The notes below the pieces were generated by a model. That model worked only from the letters and a program-made list of their open reading frames with translations. It was not told the origin of the DNA and did no database searches. Both the position numbers and the translations under genes were made by a program. Below are positions 18,028-26,771 of a DNA stretch of 55,661 nt, piece after piece. The first letter of the stretch is position 1; the number at the start of each line of letters is the position of its first letter. Origin of the DNA: GCA-2733415 sp965178635 (GTDB taxonomy: Bacteria; Bacteroidota; Bacteroidia; Flavobacteriales; Flavobacteriaceae). The stretch is taken from contig CBCXVT010000004.1 in NCBI GenBank assembly GCA_965178635.1, forward strand, positions 1 to 55,661, in the 5' to 3' direction.

Positions 18028-19263
18028 TCATACCGATTGAGTTCTTTTTTTAAGTTTAATAACTGTGATTTCTGGCCAAATACCAACACGACCAGCAAAG
18101 CCATGAAATCCAAAACCTCTATTTACATTTATATAGCGTCCAAATTCTTCATATAAACCAGCCCATTGTTTGTAAATAAAACTTGACGGGCTCCATTTGA
18201 TAAACCCCGGAATTTCAATTCCCATTTGTAAACCATGCGTATGCCCACTTAAGGTTAGTTGATAATTAAAATCATTATCTTTCACTTGGTATTCCCAATG
18301 TGAAGGATCATGACTCATGAGTATTTTAAAATCTTCTTGGTTAACCTGTTTTGAAGCTTTTTCTAAATCACCAGCTTGTTTCCATCCTTTACCCCAGTTT
18401 TCTACACCAACGAGCGATAATCTTTGATTATCCTTTTCAATAAAACGAGATTCATTTAGTAATAAATCAAACCCAATTTTCTTGTGAATATTTTTGATTG
18501 CTTCAAAATTAGCTTTTTTATCAGTTTTAGTTTTCCATTCAGCATAGTCGCCATAATCATGATTTCCCAAGATTGAATATTGTCCGTATGGCGCTTTTAA
18601 TTCTGAGAAAACATCAATGAAATCATCCATTTCTTCTGCTTTGTTATTCACAATATCTCCCGTAAACAATAACAAATCTGACTCTTGTTCTTTTACCAAG
18701 TCTAAAGCGTATTGCACTTTACTTTTATCCGTAAAACTTCCTGAATGAATGTCTGAAATTTGTGTGATTGTAAAGTCATTAAAAGCTTCTGGCAAGTCGT
18801 CAAATTCTAGTTCGTATTTCAATACTTTAAAATTATATTTTCCTTTAGTAACACCGTATAGAAATGAAGCAAACGGAATGGCAGCTATTCCTACAGCCAC
18901 TTGTGCAATGAATTTTCGTCTGCTTGGCATAGATTTCACTTCAGAGTTACCAATCACTCTTACACCCTTCACCAATACTCTGTACACATCTTCTCCAAAC
19001 ATGCTTACTACTAAAATAACTTTAGGCAATAAGAATACTAACAGTAGTGAAAATGCATACTGAAACCCTTTAGTTTGCCCTTCTACTCTTGAATAAGTAA
19101 GAAAAACAATAAAAAAAGGAATATATACCAATACAGAAATTACAATCCATATCCAGCGATAAAATTTATCTTTTGTAAGAACCTTAAATGCCTGAAACGC
19201 ATAAACCTCAACAGCAATAAAAATAACTGACATTAAAAATAAAGCAAAGTAAAATCTTGACAT
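18028..19263 (-). CDS. Membrane-anchored metallophosphoesterase
   Basis: The 411-residue protein has three N-terminal membrane helices (about residues 5-25, 36-56 and 67-88). An SRRKFIA segment (114-120) followed by a hydrophobic stretch resembles a twin-arginine signal. A calcineurin-like phosphoesterase domain comes next. Metal-binding motifs are all present: DIHSG, FTGDIVN, LGNHDYGD, MSHDP and SGHTHGLQ. The substrate is unknown; relatives act on phosphomonoesters or lipid pyrophosphates outside the membrane. It starts 123 bases from the divergent polA. Confidence 0.88.
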   Translation of the reverse strand: MSRFYFALFLMSVIFIAVEVYAFQAFKVLTKDKFYRWIWIVISVLVYIPFFIVFLTYSRVEGQTKGFQYAFSLLLVFLLPKVILVVSMFGEDVYRVLVKGVRVIGNSEVKSMPSRRKFIAQVAVGIAAIPFASFLYGVTKGKYNFKVLKYELEFDDLPEAFNDFTITQISDIHSGSFTDKSKVQYALDLVKEQESDLLLFTGDIVNNKAEEMDDFIDVFSELKAPYGQYSILGNHDYGDYAEWKTKTDKKANFEAIKNIHKKIGFDLLLNESRFIEKDNQRLSLVGVENWGKGWKQAGDLEKASKQVNQEDFKILMSHDPSHWEYQVKDNDFNYQLTLSGHTHGLQMGIEIPGFIKWSPSSFIYKQWAGLYEEFGRYINVNRGFGFHGFAGRVGIWPEITVIKLKKRTQSV

Positions 19264-19386
19264 TTTTTAGGATTTTCATCAAAGGTACTAATTTGATTGT
19301 CACTTGGATTTCAATTCCATAAAATTTAACAACTATTACTCAGTTGGTTTTTATATTTTTACCTTTCAGAATTCAATTTTTCAATT

Positions 19387-22221
19387 ATGTCGGCAGAGAA
19401 AAGAGTATTTTTATTAGATGCGTTTGCATTAATTTTTCGTGGGTATTATGCACTTATTAAAAACCCAAGAATCAACTCAAAAGGACAGGATGTTTCTGCT
19501 GTGATGGGCTTTACAAACTCTTTATTTGAAATACTACGTAAAGACAAACCCGAATATTTAGCGGTTTGTTTTGATAAAGGCGGAAGCGACCTAAGGAATG
19601 ATATGTTTCCTGAATATAAAAACAACCGTCAAGAAACTCCCGAAGCCATAAAAATTGCTGTTCCTATAATTCAAGAGATACTTAAAGCCATGCACATCCC
19701 TATTATTGAAGTTGCTGGTTATGAAGCTGATGACTTAATAGGGACTCTTGCTAAAAAGGCCGAAAAAGAAGGCTTTACAACCTATATGGTTACGCCTGAC
19801 AAGGATTTTGCACAGTTAGTTTCCGAAAACATTTTCATGTATCGTCCAGCCAGAATGGGGAATGGTATTGAAATTTGGGGAGTTCCAGAAGTACAGGAAC
19901 GTTTTGAAATAGAACGCCCAGAGCAAGTCATTGATTATTTAGGAATGATGGGAGATGCGGTAGATAATATTCCAGGCTTACCAGGTGTAGGAGATAAGAC
20001 TGCAAAAAAATTCTTGAAAGCCTATGGCTCAATGGAAAATCTTTTAGCAAATACGGCAGATTTAAAAGGGAAAATGAAAGAAAAAATTGAGGCTAATGCT
20101 GAGTTAGGATTACTCTCTAAAAAACTAGCTACTATTTTACTTGACTGCCCTGTTGAATTTGTTGCTGATGATTTTTATGTATCTAAACCAAATGCAGAAG
20201 ATGTTACTACTCTTTTTCAAGAATTAGAGTTTAGACGTTTACAAACCACATTTGAAAAAATATATGGTTTAGAAAAAGTTACCGAAAAACCATCAGAAAC
20301 TAAAGAGAAGACAACTGCTAAAAAAGAATCAAAAACAGCAACCGATTCGCAGTTCTCATTATTTGGTGGCGATATAAATTCTGAAGAAGGTAATACTATA
20401 ATTTCAGGCTATAAAACCGCAGAAAATACTGCACATGTATATCAGTTTGTTGACACAAATTTTGCAAGAAAATTATTCATTCAGCAGTTAATGAAGCAAA
20501 CGTCTGTATGTTTTGATACAGAAACAACAAGCCTAAACACCTTTGAAGCCGAGTTAGTGGGCATTTCATTTTCTTGGGAAGCCAATAAAGGGTATTATAT
20601 TCCGTTCCCAGAAAATCAAGAAAAAGCCCAAGAATTGATTGAAGAGTTCAGATCGTTTTTTGAAGCTGAGCACATTGAAAAAATTGCACACAACATTAAA
20701 TATGACATTAAGGTTTTAAATAACTATAGCATGCCAGTTAACGGGCCGTTATTTGACACCATGTTAGCGCATTATTTAATTAATCCTGACATGCGTCATA
20801 ATATGGATGTGCTATCTGAAACTTATCTTAACTACCAACCAATTTCAATAGAAAGTTTAATTGGTAAAAAAGGGAAAAATCAAAAGTTATTCAGAACTGT
20901 TCCATTAAATGAGCAAACTGAATATGCCGTTGAAGACGCAGATGTAACATTCCAATTAAAGCAATTATTTCAAGAAAAATTAATTGAAACTGACACAAAA
21001 AAACTATTTGACGACATTGAAATGCCATTGGTTCCTGTACTTACCGCTATGGAATTAGAAGGTATAAATGTTGATGTAAAGTTTTTAAATAGCTTATCTG
21101 AGGATTTATCAAAAGACATTAAAGAATTAGAAACTTCTATATATAAAACAGCAGATAAAGAGTTTAATTTGGCTTCTCCGAAACAATTGGGAGTTGTATT
21201 GTTTGAAGATTTAAAATTAGTAGACAAGCCAAAGAAAACCAAAACAGGACAATATTCAACATCTGAAGATGTGCTTAGCAAATTAGATGAACATCAAATT
21301 ATACAAGATATTTTAGCGTGGCGAAGTTTGATCAAATTGCAAAACACTTATGTTGATGCCTTACCAAATCAAGTCAACATCAAAACAAACAGAATTCATA
21401 CTGATTACCATCAGGCAGTTGCTGCTACTGGACGATTGAGTTCAAATAATCCGAATTTACAGAATATCCCGATTAGAACTGAACGTGGTAGACAAGTGCG
21501 TAAAGCATTTATTCCTAAAGATGATAATCATATTCTTGTAGCAGCAGATTATTCTCAAATAGAACTGCGAATAATTGCTGCCTTAAGTGAGGATGACAAC
21601 ATGATAGAATCATTTATTAACGGTGATGATATTCACGCTGCAACAGCTGCTAAAGTGTTTGATGTGCCTTTAGAAGACGTAACTCGTGAACAACGTAGTA
21701 ATGCCAAGGCGGTTAATTTTGGAATTATCTATGGTCAAGGCGCTTTTACTTTGGCACAACAACAGAAAATATCTCGTAAAGAAGCTAAGGAATTAATTGA
21801 TAATTATTACAAAACATATCCAAAGCTAAAAGCCTACATGGCCAATCAAGTAGATTTGGCAAGAGATAATGGTTATGTAGAAACGATTTCTCAACGCCGC
21901 CGATACTTGAAAAACATTAACTCTCAAAATGCTATTGTACGTGCTGGTGATGAACGAAATGCAGTAAATGCACCTATACAAGGTAGCGCTGCTGATATCA
22001 TTAAACTGGCAATGATTAATATTCATTCGAAATTAAAAACTGATAATTACAACTCAAAAATGCTACTACAAGTGCATGATGAATTGGTGTTTGATGTTGC
22101 CAAAAATGAAGAAGATCGTTTAACGGTTATGGTGAAATCAGAGATGGAGAATGCGTTTAAAATGCTTGTGCCATTAGATGTTGAAGTTGGACAAGGTGAT
22201 AATTGGCTAGAAGCACATTAA
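19387..22221 (+). CDS. polA: DNA polymerase I
   Basis: A 944-residue three-domain DNA polymerase I for Okazaki-fragment processing and repair. The N-terminal 5'-3' exonuclease runs to about residue 300 (LLDAFALIFRGYYAL, GYEADDLIGTLA, GLPGVGDKTAKKFL). The 3'-5' exonuclease (about 330-510) keeps its metal ligands in CFDTETTSLN, HNIKYDIKVL and YAVEDADVTFQL, so proofreading looks intact. The polymerase domain has motif A AADYSQIELRII near residue 718, motif B around RSNAKAVNFGIIYG, and motif C LQVHDELVFDV near 894. The gene ends one base before the stop of the convergent kinase gene. Confidence 0.97.
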   Translation: MSAEKRVFLLDAFALIFRGYYALIKNPRINSKGQDVSAVMGFTNSLFEILRKDKPEYLAVCFDKGGSDLRNDMFPEYKNNRQETPEAIKIAVPIIQEILKAMHIPIIEVAGYEADDLIGTLAKKAEKEGFTTYMVTPDKDFAQLVSENIFMYRPARMGNGIEIWGVPEVQERFEIERPEQVIDYLGMMGDAVDNIPGLPGVGDKTAKKFLKAYGSMENLLANTADLKGKMKEKIEANAELGLLSKKLATILLDCPVEFVADDFYVSKPNAEDVTTLFQELEFRRLQTTFEKIYGLEKVTEKPSETKEKTTAKKESKTATDSQFSLFGGDINSEEGNTIISGYKTAENTAHVYQFVDTNFARKLFIQQLMKQTSVCFDTETTSLNTFEAELVGISFSWEANKGYYIPFPENQEKAQELIEEFRSFFEAEHIEKIAHNIKYDIKVLNNYSMPVNGPLFDTMLAHYLINPDMRHNMDVLSETYLNYQPISIESLIGKKGKNQKLFRTVPLNEQTEYAVEDADVTFQLKQLFQEKLIETDTKKLFDDIEMPLVPVLTAMELEGINVDVKFLNSLSEDLSKDIKELETSIYKTADKEFNLASPKQLGVVLFEDLKLVDKPKKTKTGQYSTSEDVLSKLDEHQIIQDILAWRSLIKLQNTYVDALPNQVNIKTNRIHTDYHQAVAATGRLSSNNPNLQNIPIRTERGRQVRKAFIPKDDNHILVAADYSQIELRIIAALSEDDNMIESFINGDDIHAATAAKVFDVPLEDVTREQRSNAKAVNFGIIYGQGAFTLAQQQKISRKEAKELIDNYYKTYPKLKAYMANQVDLARDNGYVETISQRRRYLKNINSQNAIVRAGDERNAVNAPIQGSAADIIKLAMINIHSKLKTDNYNSKMLLQVHDELVFDVAKNEEDRLTVMVKSEMENAFKMLVPLDVEVGQGDNWLEAH

Positions 22222-22222
22222 A

Positions 22223-23419
22223 TTATATGTGTGTAATCTCTTGAAATATAATCCTATAAGCGGTTCCTTTTTGTGGTAGCAATTCAATTGTTCCATTCAA
22301 TTGTTTTACAAAAATTAAAATTAGCTTTTGACCTAATCCTTTTTTATCTACCTCATCAAGTTTAAATCCCCTTCCGTTATCACTTATTATTAACTCAAAA
22401 AAACCATTTTCTATTCTCGCCAAAGATAATTCAATTGAATTATTGTCGGCATCGATAAATGCATGCTTAAGTGTATTCGTTATAATTTCATTTATAATTA
22501 AACCCAAAGGAACCAAACTATCTAAGCCTAAATAAATTGATTGAATATTTATCTTCAAATTTATTTTTTGTTTTATCGTATAGCCTTCTACTAAATCATG
22601 AACTAAAGATGTGATATGAACCTTAACATCTATTTCTTTAAGATTTTCTGCATTATAGAGCTTTTCATGTAAAGCAGCTATCGTCATAATTCTTTTCTGT
22701 GACTCTTTAAACATGGCTACCACGTTTTCATCATCAACAAACCTTGACTGCATTCTTAAAAGACTATTAATTACTTGCAAATTATTCTTTACACGATGGT
22801 GGATTTCTTTAAGCATCGCTTTATTTTCATCATCCTTATTTTTTAAAGTCAAGCATACTTCTTTTAAAGAGTTTTCATTAGTATTAGCAACTTTACTGAA
22901 ATAAAATAATATAGCAAATATCATACAAGCTGTGGTATAACTCATCACTATACTTGTATTTGAAATTAGACTTTCTGACAATTCATATATAGGGGTTGCA
23001 TTTTGGAATATGATATAGTTGAAAGAAAATAACATTACTAATACCAATAAATAGCATATCATTTGCCATGTTTTCCATGTGCTATCCAATAAAAAAACAC
23101 AAGGTAAAGCCAATACAAAAAATATAAAATCACAATCATAGCCAACATAATAGGAACACAGATACCCGTGTATGACCATTTCAACACTTGCAGCTATAAA
23201 AATTACCTTTAGGTTGTAATCTTTATGTATCAAATACCCCAGTAACAAAAAATAGATTGTGATACAGATGTCATAATAAAACAATTCTCTAACACCTGTG
23301 AAATAAAAATAAAACACACAAGATAAATGAGCCAAAACACCGCACAAACAACCAACAAAAAGCGCTTGTTTAAATCTATTCTTAAGCTTTAAATCTAAAA
23401 ATTTAGACGTGTTCTCCAT
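22223..23419 (-). CDS. Membrane HisKA_2-family sensor histidine kinase
   Basis: A 398-residue kinase with six or seven N-terminal membrane helices (about residues 18-190) and no recognised extracellular sensor domain. The HisKA_2 dimerisation domain carries the phospho-acceptor His in KEIHHRVKNNLQVINSLLR near residue 205. A HATPase domain follows, with N box PLGLIINEIITNTLKHAF and G boxes SDNGRGF and KGLGQKL. The ATG at 23419 (MENTSKFLDL) follows GAGGAAATT; an upstream TTG is less likely. No response regulator is adjacent. The kinase module is clearly paralogous to those of the next two kinases. Upstream are a TAAATTTG -7 element and an inverted repeat. Confidence 0.88.
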   Translation of the reverse strand: MENTSKFLDLKLKNRFKQALFVGCLCGVLAHLSCVFYFYFTGVRELFYYDICITIYFLLLGYLIHKDYNLKVIFIAASVEMVIHGYLCSYYVGYDCDFIFFVLALPCVFLLDSTWKTWQMICYLLVLVMLFSFNYIIFQNATPIYELSESLISNTSIVMSYTTACMIFAILFYFSKVANTNENSLKEVCLTLKNKDDENKAMLKEIHHRVKNNLQVINSLLRMQSRFVDDENVVAMFKESQKRIMTIAALHEKLYNAENLKEIDVKVHITSLVHDLVEGYTIKQKINLKINIQSIYLGLDSLVPLGLIINEIITNTLKHAFIDADNNSIELSLARIENGFFELIISDNGRGFKLDEVDKKGLGQKLILIFVKQLNGTIELLPQKGTAYRIIFQEITHI

Positions 23420-23460
23420 TTTTAATTTCCTCAATTACCTTGGCAATTATTAACCAGTCT

Positions 23461-23492
23461 GCAAATTTAATTTGCTAAAATAACATCACTAA
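23461..23492 (-). promoter_or_regulatory. Candidate promoter and inverted repeat before the membrane kinase gene
   Basis: On the minus strand TAAATTTG (23469-23462) matches the Bacteroidota -7 element; a degenerate -33 (TTAG, 23492-23489) lies 19 bases upstream. The -7 element sits inside a perfect inverted repeat, GCAAAT-TTA-ATTTGC (23461-23475), which could be an operator. The promoter call is moderate and the operator call is inference. Confidence 0.4.
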
Positions 23493-23586
23493 AGATACAT
23501 TATTCTTAAATAGTTAAAGGATTAGTTTTAAAAAAAATTAATGGCCTAAAATTTGATTACTTTTATCTCAAGTAAAAAAAACCTCT

Positions 23587-24675
23587 ATGAAAAACTACTG
23601 TACTTATATTTGTGTCTACTTCTTTTTAATCTTAAGTATCAAGGCGCAAAATAGAACTGATATTTCAGGAACATATAAGTTTGGAACTGATATTGAAAAA
23701 GAATCAGTTGGATATATATATCTTGTCCCACATACTGAGAACACTTTTTTTATGCGACTAGAGGTTTCTAAAGCTGCGCCTTCTTACAGTACAAGTCTAT
23801 TGTTTACTAAGTTAACCATCAATAATAACTCGGCAGAATATCTTTCTGATGCCAACAAAGGGTGTTATTTAAAATTTACGCTTTCAGAAAATAAAATTAC
23901 AATTAAAGATGAATCTAAAAGTCAATGGGGATCAGCATGGGTTGGTAGAACTTACAATAAAACAAACAACGATATTCCGAAATTCTTTTATTTAGGAAAT
24001 GGTGATAAAATCCCTTTTTCAGAAGATTCAAATCATTTTTCAGAGAATTACTTTAATAAAACAAGTCAGTATATATGGGGTGAAGGACTCTGTGATTATA
24101 CTGGTACTTATCATGCGAAAGATTTCAATGATGTACAACTTCAGCGTGCATTTGAAATATCAGATATATATAGTACTGATCGGCAAAATGTATTTTCAAC
24201 ATGGTATAATTTAAAAAGCGAAGCAGATATTGAAGGTAAAATTGCTTACTTTGAAAAAAGATATGCGAATATAAAAAAGGATATCAAGTCACTAGAACAA
24301 CTCCCAGTAAATAATAATGAACTTTGGGATACATACATTGCAGAGAATCTAAAAGTTATTGATGATTTGAGACCTATACATAAACTGCTTTTAAAGTCTT
24401 ATTACAATCCAAATTTACTTATTGAATCAAAGTATTACCCGTTAATTAAAGATGCCGTAACTGTTTTAAATTCAAATGAGAAAGCAATTAAAAAACACTA
24501 TAACGAACTAACTAAAAATGATGGTAAAAAAGTATCAACAATTGACCAAATGAGAAAACATATATACTATCAGAAAATACATAATGTATTATTGAACACA
24601 ATTACTTCTAGAAGCATATTGTTTTCAAAACTATTTTTCTCCATTAAAGAAGAATGTAGTGACGGACCGTATTAA
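23587..24675 (+). CDS. Secreted protein of unknown function
   Basis: A 362-residue protein I do not recognise. The first 20 residues form a Sec signal peptide (YICVYFFLILSIKAQ, cut near KAQ). An N-terminal beta-rich part (about 25-125) with repeated short strands reminds me of lipocalin-like or DUF-type beta domains (ISGTYKF, YIYLVPHTENTFFMRLEV, and later DYTGTYHAKDFNDV). The C-terminal half is helical and Lys/Glu-rich, possibly coiled coil. There is no T9SS C-terminal domain and no lipobox. It lies between a divergent kinase gene and a convergent kinase gene; a sensory partner role is possible but only inferred from position. Confidence 0.6.
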   Translation: MKNYCTYICVYFFLILSIKAQNRTDISGTYKFGTDIEKESVGYIYLVPHTENTFFMRLEVSKAAPSYSTSLLFTKLTINNNSAEYLSDANKGCYLKFTLSENKITIKDESKSQWGSAWVGRTYNKTNNDIPKFFYLGNGDKIPFSEDSNHFSENYFNKTSQYIWGEGLCDYTGTYHAKDFNDVQLQRAFEISDIYSTDRQNVFSTWYNLKSEADIEGKIAYFEKRYANIKKDIKSLEQLPVNNNELWDTYIAENLKVIDDLRPIHKLLLKSYYNPNLLIESKYYPLIKDAVTVLNSNEKAIKKHYNELTKNDGKKVSTIDQMRKHIYYQKIHNVLLNTITSRSILFSKLFFSIKEECSDGPY

Positions 24676-24848
24676 TTGAGCTTTTAGACAGAATAAACAT
24701 GTTTAGAAAAAAGGCATTTTAGCAACTATGAATATTAATCATTATACAGAAAACTTATTTTTCAACAATATAAGTTGTAAACCTGAATCTGTTACCCGAC
24801 AATCATCTATGTTGTTTACTATGAAACTATACTTACAGAATATTTAAT

Positions 24849-26771
24849 TTATATTTCATTTTCCACTTTAAACTTCAGTTCATAAAATGCACCTTCTTTT
24901 TCTAATAATTTAATATGCCCATTTAATTGTCTAGAAAATATCTTAATGAGTTTTGTACCCAATCCAGAAGACTTAATTAAAGGGTGAAAACCAATCCCAT
25001 TATCACCAATAATCATTATAAAATCTTGATTAGTGGTCTTTTTTAATTCTAAAATAATACTTCCTTTTTCCTGATTAACAAAGGCATGCTTTAATGTATT
25101 TGTTACCACTTCATTAACAATTAAACTTAAAGGCAATAAGGTTTTTATGCTAAACTCTTCATCTATAATATTTAGTTTTAGGTTTACTTCTTTTTCTAGA
25201 CCATAACTACTAATAATATCTGACACTAATCCGGATAAGTGCTTCTTAACATTTATTAATCGTAAATTTTCAGTACTATACATGTTTTCATGCAATTTAG
25301 CCATTGTGAGAACCCTAAGCTGAGTGTCTTTAAACATTTTTACTACCTTCTCATCCTTCACTTCTTTTGACTGTAACCTTAACAAACTACTGACTACCTG
25401 TAAGTTATTTTTCACCCTGTGGTGTATTTCTTTCATCATCACTTGTTTTTCCTCATTTTGCTGCACTAACAACTCTGAGGCATCCTTATTTTTAATTAAC
25501 ACACGTTTAGTAAATAAGGCTATTAATGATATGAGAATTATTCCTAATACTGCTAACCACAAAACAATTTTGTTATTTTTAAGTGTTAGCTCCTGTAACT
25601 GATTCTTAGCCGACAACAACTCTATTTCTTTCTCTTTTTGATCTAAATCAAAAGTGGCTTGCTTAATAGCTATTGATTCATCAATTTTATCATTCTGTAT
25701 GCTATCACGTAATTTGGTGTAATACTGCTCTTGTTTAAAAGCTTCTTCCCAATTACCTTCACTTTGAAAAACGTCCCTTAATAACTTAGTCGCTTTAACC
25801 AAACTTTCAAATGCATCTTCTTTTTCTGAAATTTCTAAGGCTTCTAGTCCAGCTTTTTTAGCGTGTTCAAAATTATTCAGTTTTACATAAACATTTCCTA
25901 AATAAACTAGTGAATTCGCAGCCCCTTTATAATCATTATGGGCACGTTCTAACAATAAGCTTTTATTAAAATACTCCAAAGCTTTGTTATATTCTTTTTT
26001 TCTATAGTAGACTTCGCCAAATAAATTATATGTAATAGCAATTCCGTAAGTTTCTTTTGATAATTTGCGTGCTTTCAAACTTTTATTAAGAAATACCAAA
26101 GCTGAATCAAGTTCACTTCTGTCTGATAATATTTGCCCTAAATTTGTTAAAGACATTGCAACACAACGGTAGTTGTTATGCTTTTCAGATAGGTAAAAAG
26201 ATTTTTTGTAAAAATATTCTGCTTTTTTATAATTACTTAAGTCATGGTATAATGACCCTAAATTATTATATGCCTCAGGTAGCAAAACACTATCTTGTAT
26301 TTGCTCTTGTATTTCAATACACTTTAGGTAATGATTCAAAGCATCAACATAGTTTCCTTTTTCGTGAGTTATAATAGCCTTGTTATTAACCGTAGCTGCT
26401 AAATAGCTAAACAACAATCTATTTTTAGTTGATATTGGAGTATTTTTTAATTTTACTCCAGATAGTTTTTTAGTCAGATAATTGTTCATCCAGCTATTAT
26501 ACCTAATCCAAACTTTTTCATCCCAGGTAAGCTCTACTATATTATTTATATGTTTTAGTTTGAGTGAATCCTGAGTAGCATTATGGTATTTATATAATGA
26601 CGATTTAAGAATCTCCTTATCTTCTTCTGATACTTTATCTAGCTCTAAACTATCTACCAAATAATATTTTTTATCTGCAAATGATTGTCCGAATATTTGA
26701 CTTACAAACAAGAATGTCACGCTGAAAAGCACCGCCTTCAAACTGCTATATGTACTACTTTTTATCATCAA
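24849..26771 (-). CDS. TPR-containing HisKA_2 sensor histidine kinase
   Basis: The 640-residue protein has a signal peptide or anchor (LKAVLFSVTFLFVSQIFGQ) and six or so tetratricopeptide repeats (about residues 110-345; for example YNNLGSLYHDLSNYKKAEYF, TYNLFGEVYYRKKEYNKALE). A coiled-coil stretch and one membrane helix (about 395-415, IVLWLAVLGIILISLIALF) come next. The kinase part has MMKEIHHRVKNNLQVVSSLLR (His near 449) and HATPase boxes NEVVTNTLKHAF and GDNGIGF. The TPRs are thus outside the cytoplasmic membrane. Its ATG overlaps the stop of the upstream kinase by 4 bases, so the two kinases form an operon. Confidence 0.9.
   Translation of the reverse strand: MMIKSSTYSSLKAVLFSVTFLFVSQIFGQSFADKKYYLVDSLELDKVSEEDKEILKSSLYKYHNATQDSLKLKHINNIVELTWDEKVWIRYNSWMNNYLTKKLSGVKLKNTPISTKNRLLFSYLAATVNNKAIITHEKGNYVDALNHYLKCIEIQEQIQDSVLLPEAYNNLGSLYHDLSNYKKAEYFYKKSFYLSEKHNNYRCVAMSLTNLGQILSDRSELDSALVFLNKSLKARKLSKETYGIAITYNLFGEVYYRKKEYNKALEYFNKSLLLERAHNDYKGAANSLVYLGNVYVKLNNFEHAKKAGLEALEISEKEDAFESLVKATKLLRDVFQSEGNWEEAFKQEQYYTKLRDSIQNDKIDESIAIKQATFDLDQKEKEIELLSAKNQLQELTLKNNKIVLWLAVLGIILISLIALFTKRVLIKNKDASELLVQQNEEKQVMMKEIHHRVKNNLQVVSSLLRLQSKEVKDEKVVKMFKDTQLRVLTMAKLHENMYSTENLRLINVKKHLSGLVSDIISSYGLEKEVNLKLNIIDEEFSIKTLLPLSLIVNEVVTNTLKHAFVNQEKGSIILELKKTTNQDFIMIIGDNGIGFHPLIKSSGLGTKLIKIFSRQLNGHIKLLEKEGAFYELKFKVENEI

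Noticed and set aside
24676..24848. Possible small gene or RNA between the secreted orphan and the TPR kinase
   Set aside because: The 173 bases contain only weak short repeats, no convincing hairpin terminator and no frame with a plausible start and composition.
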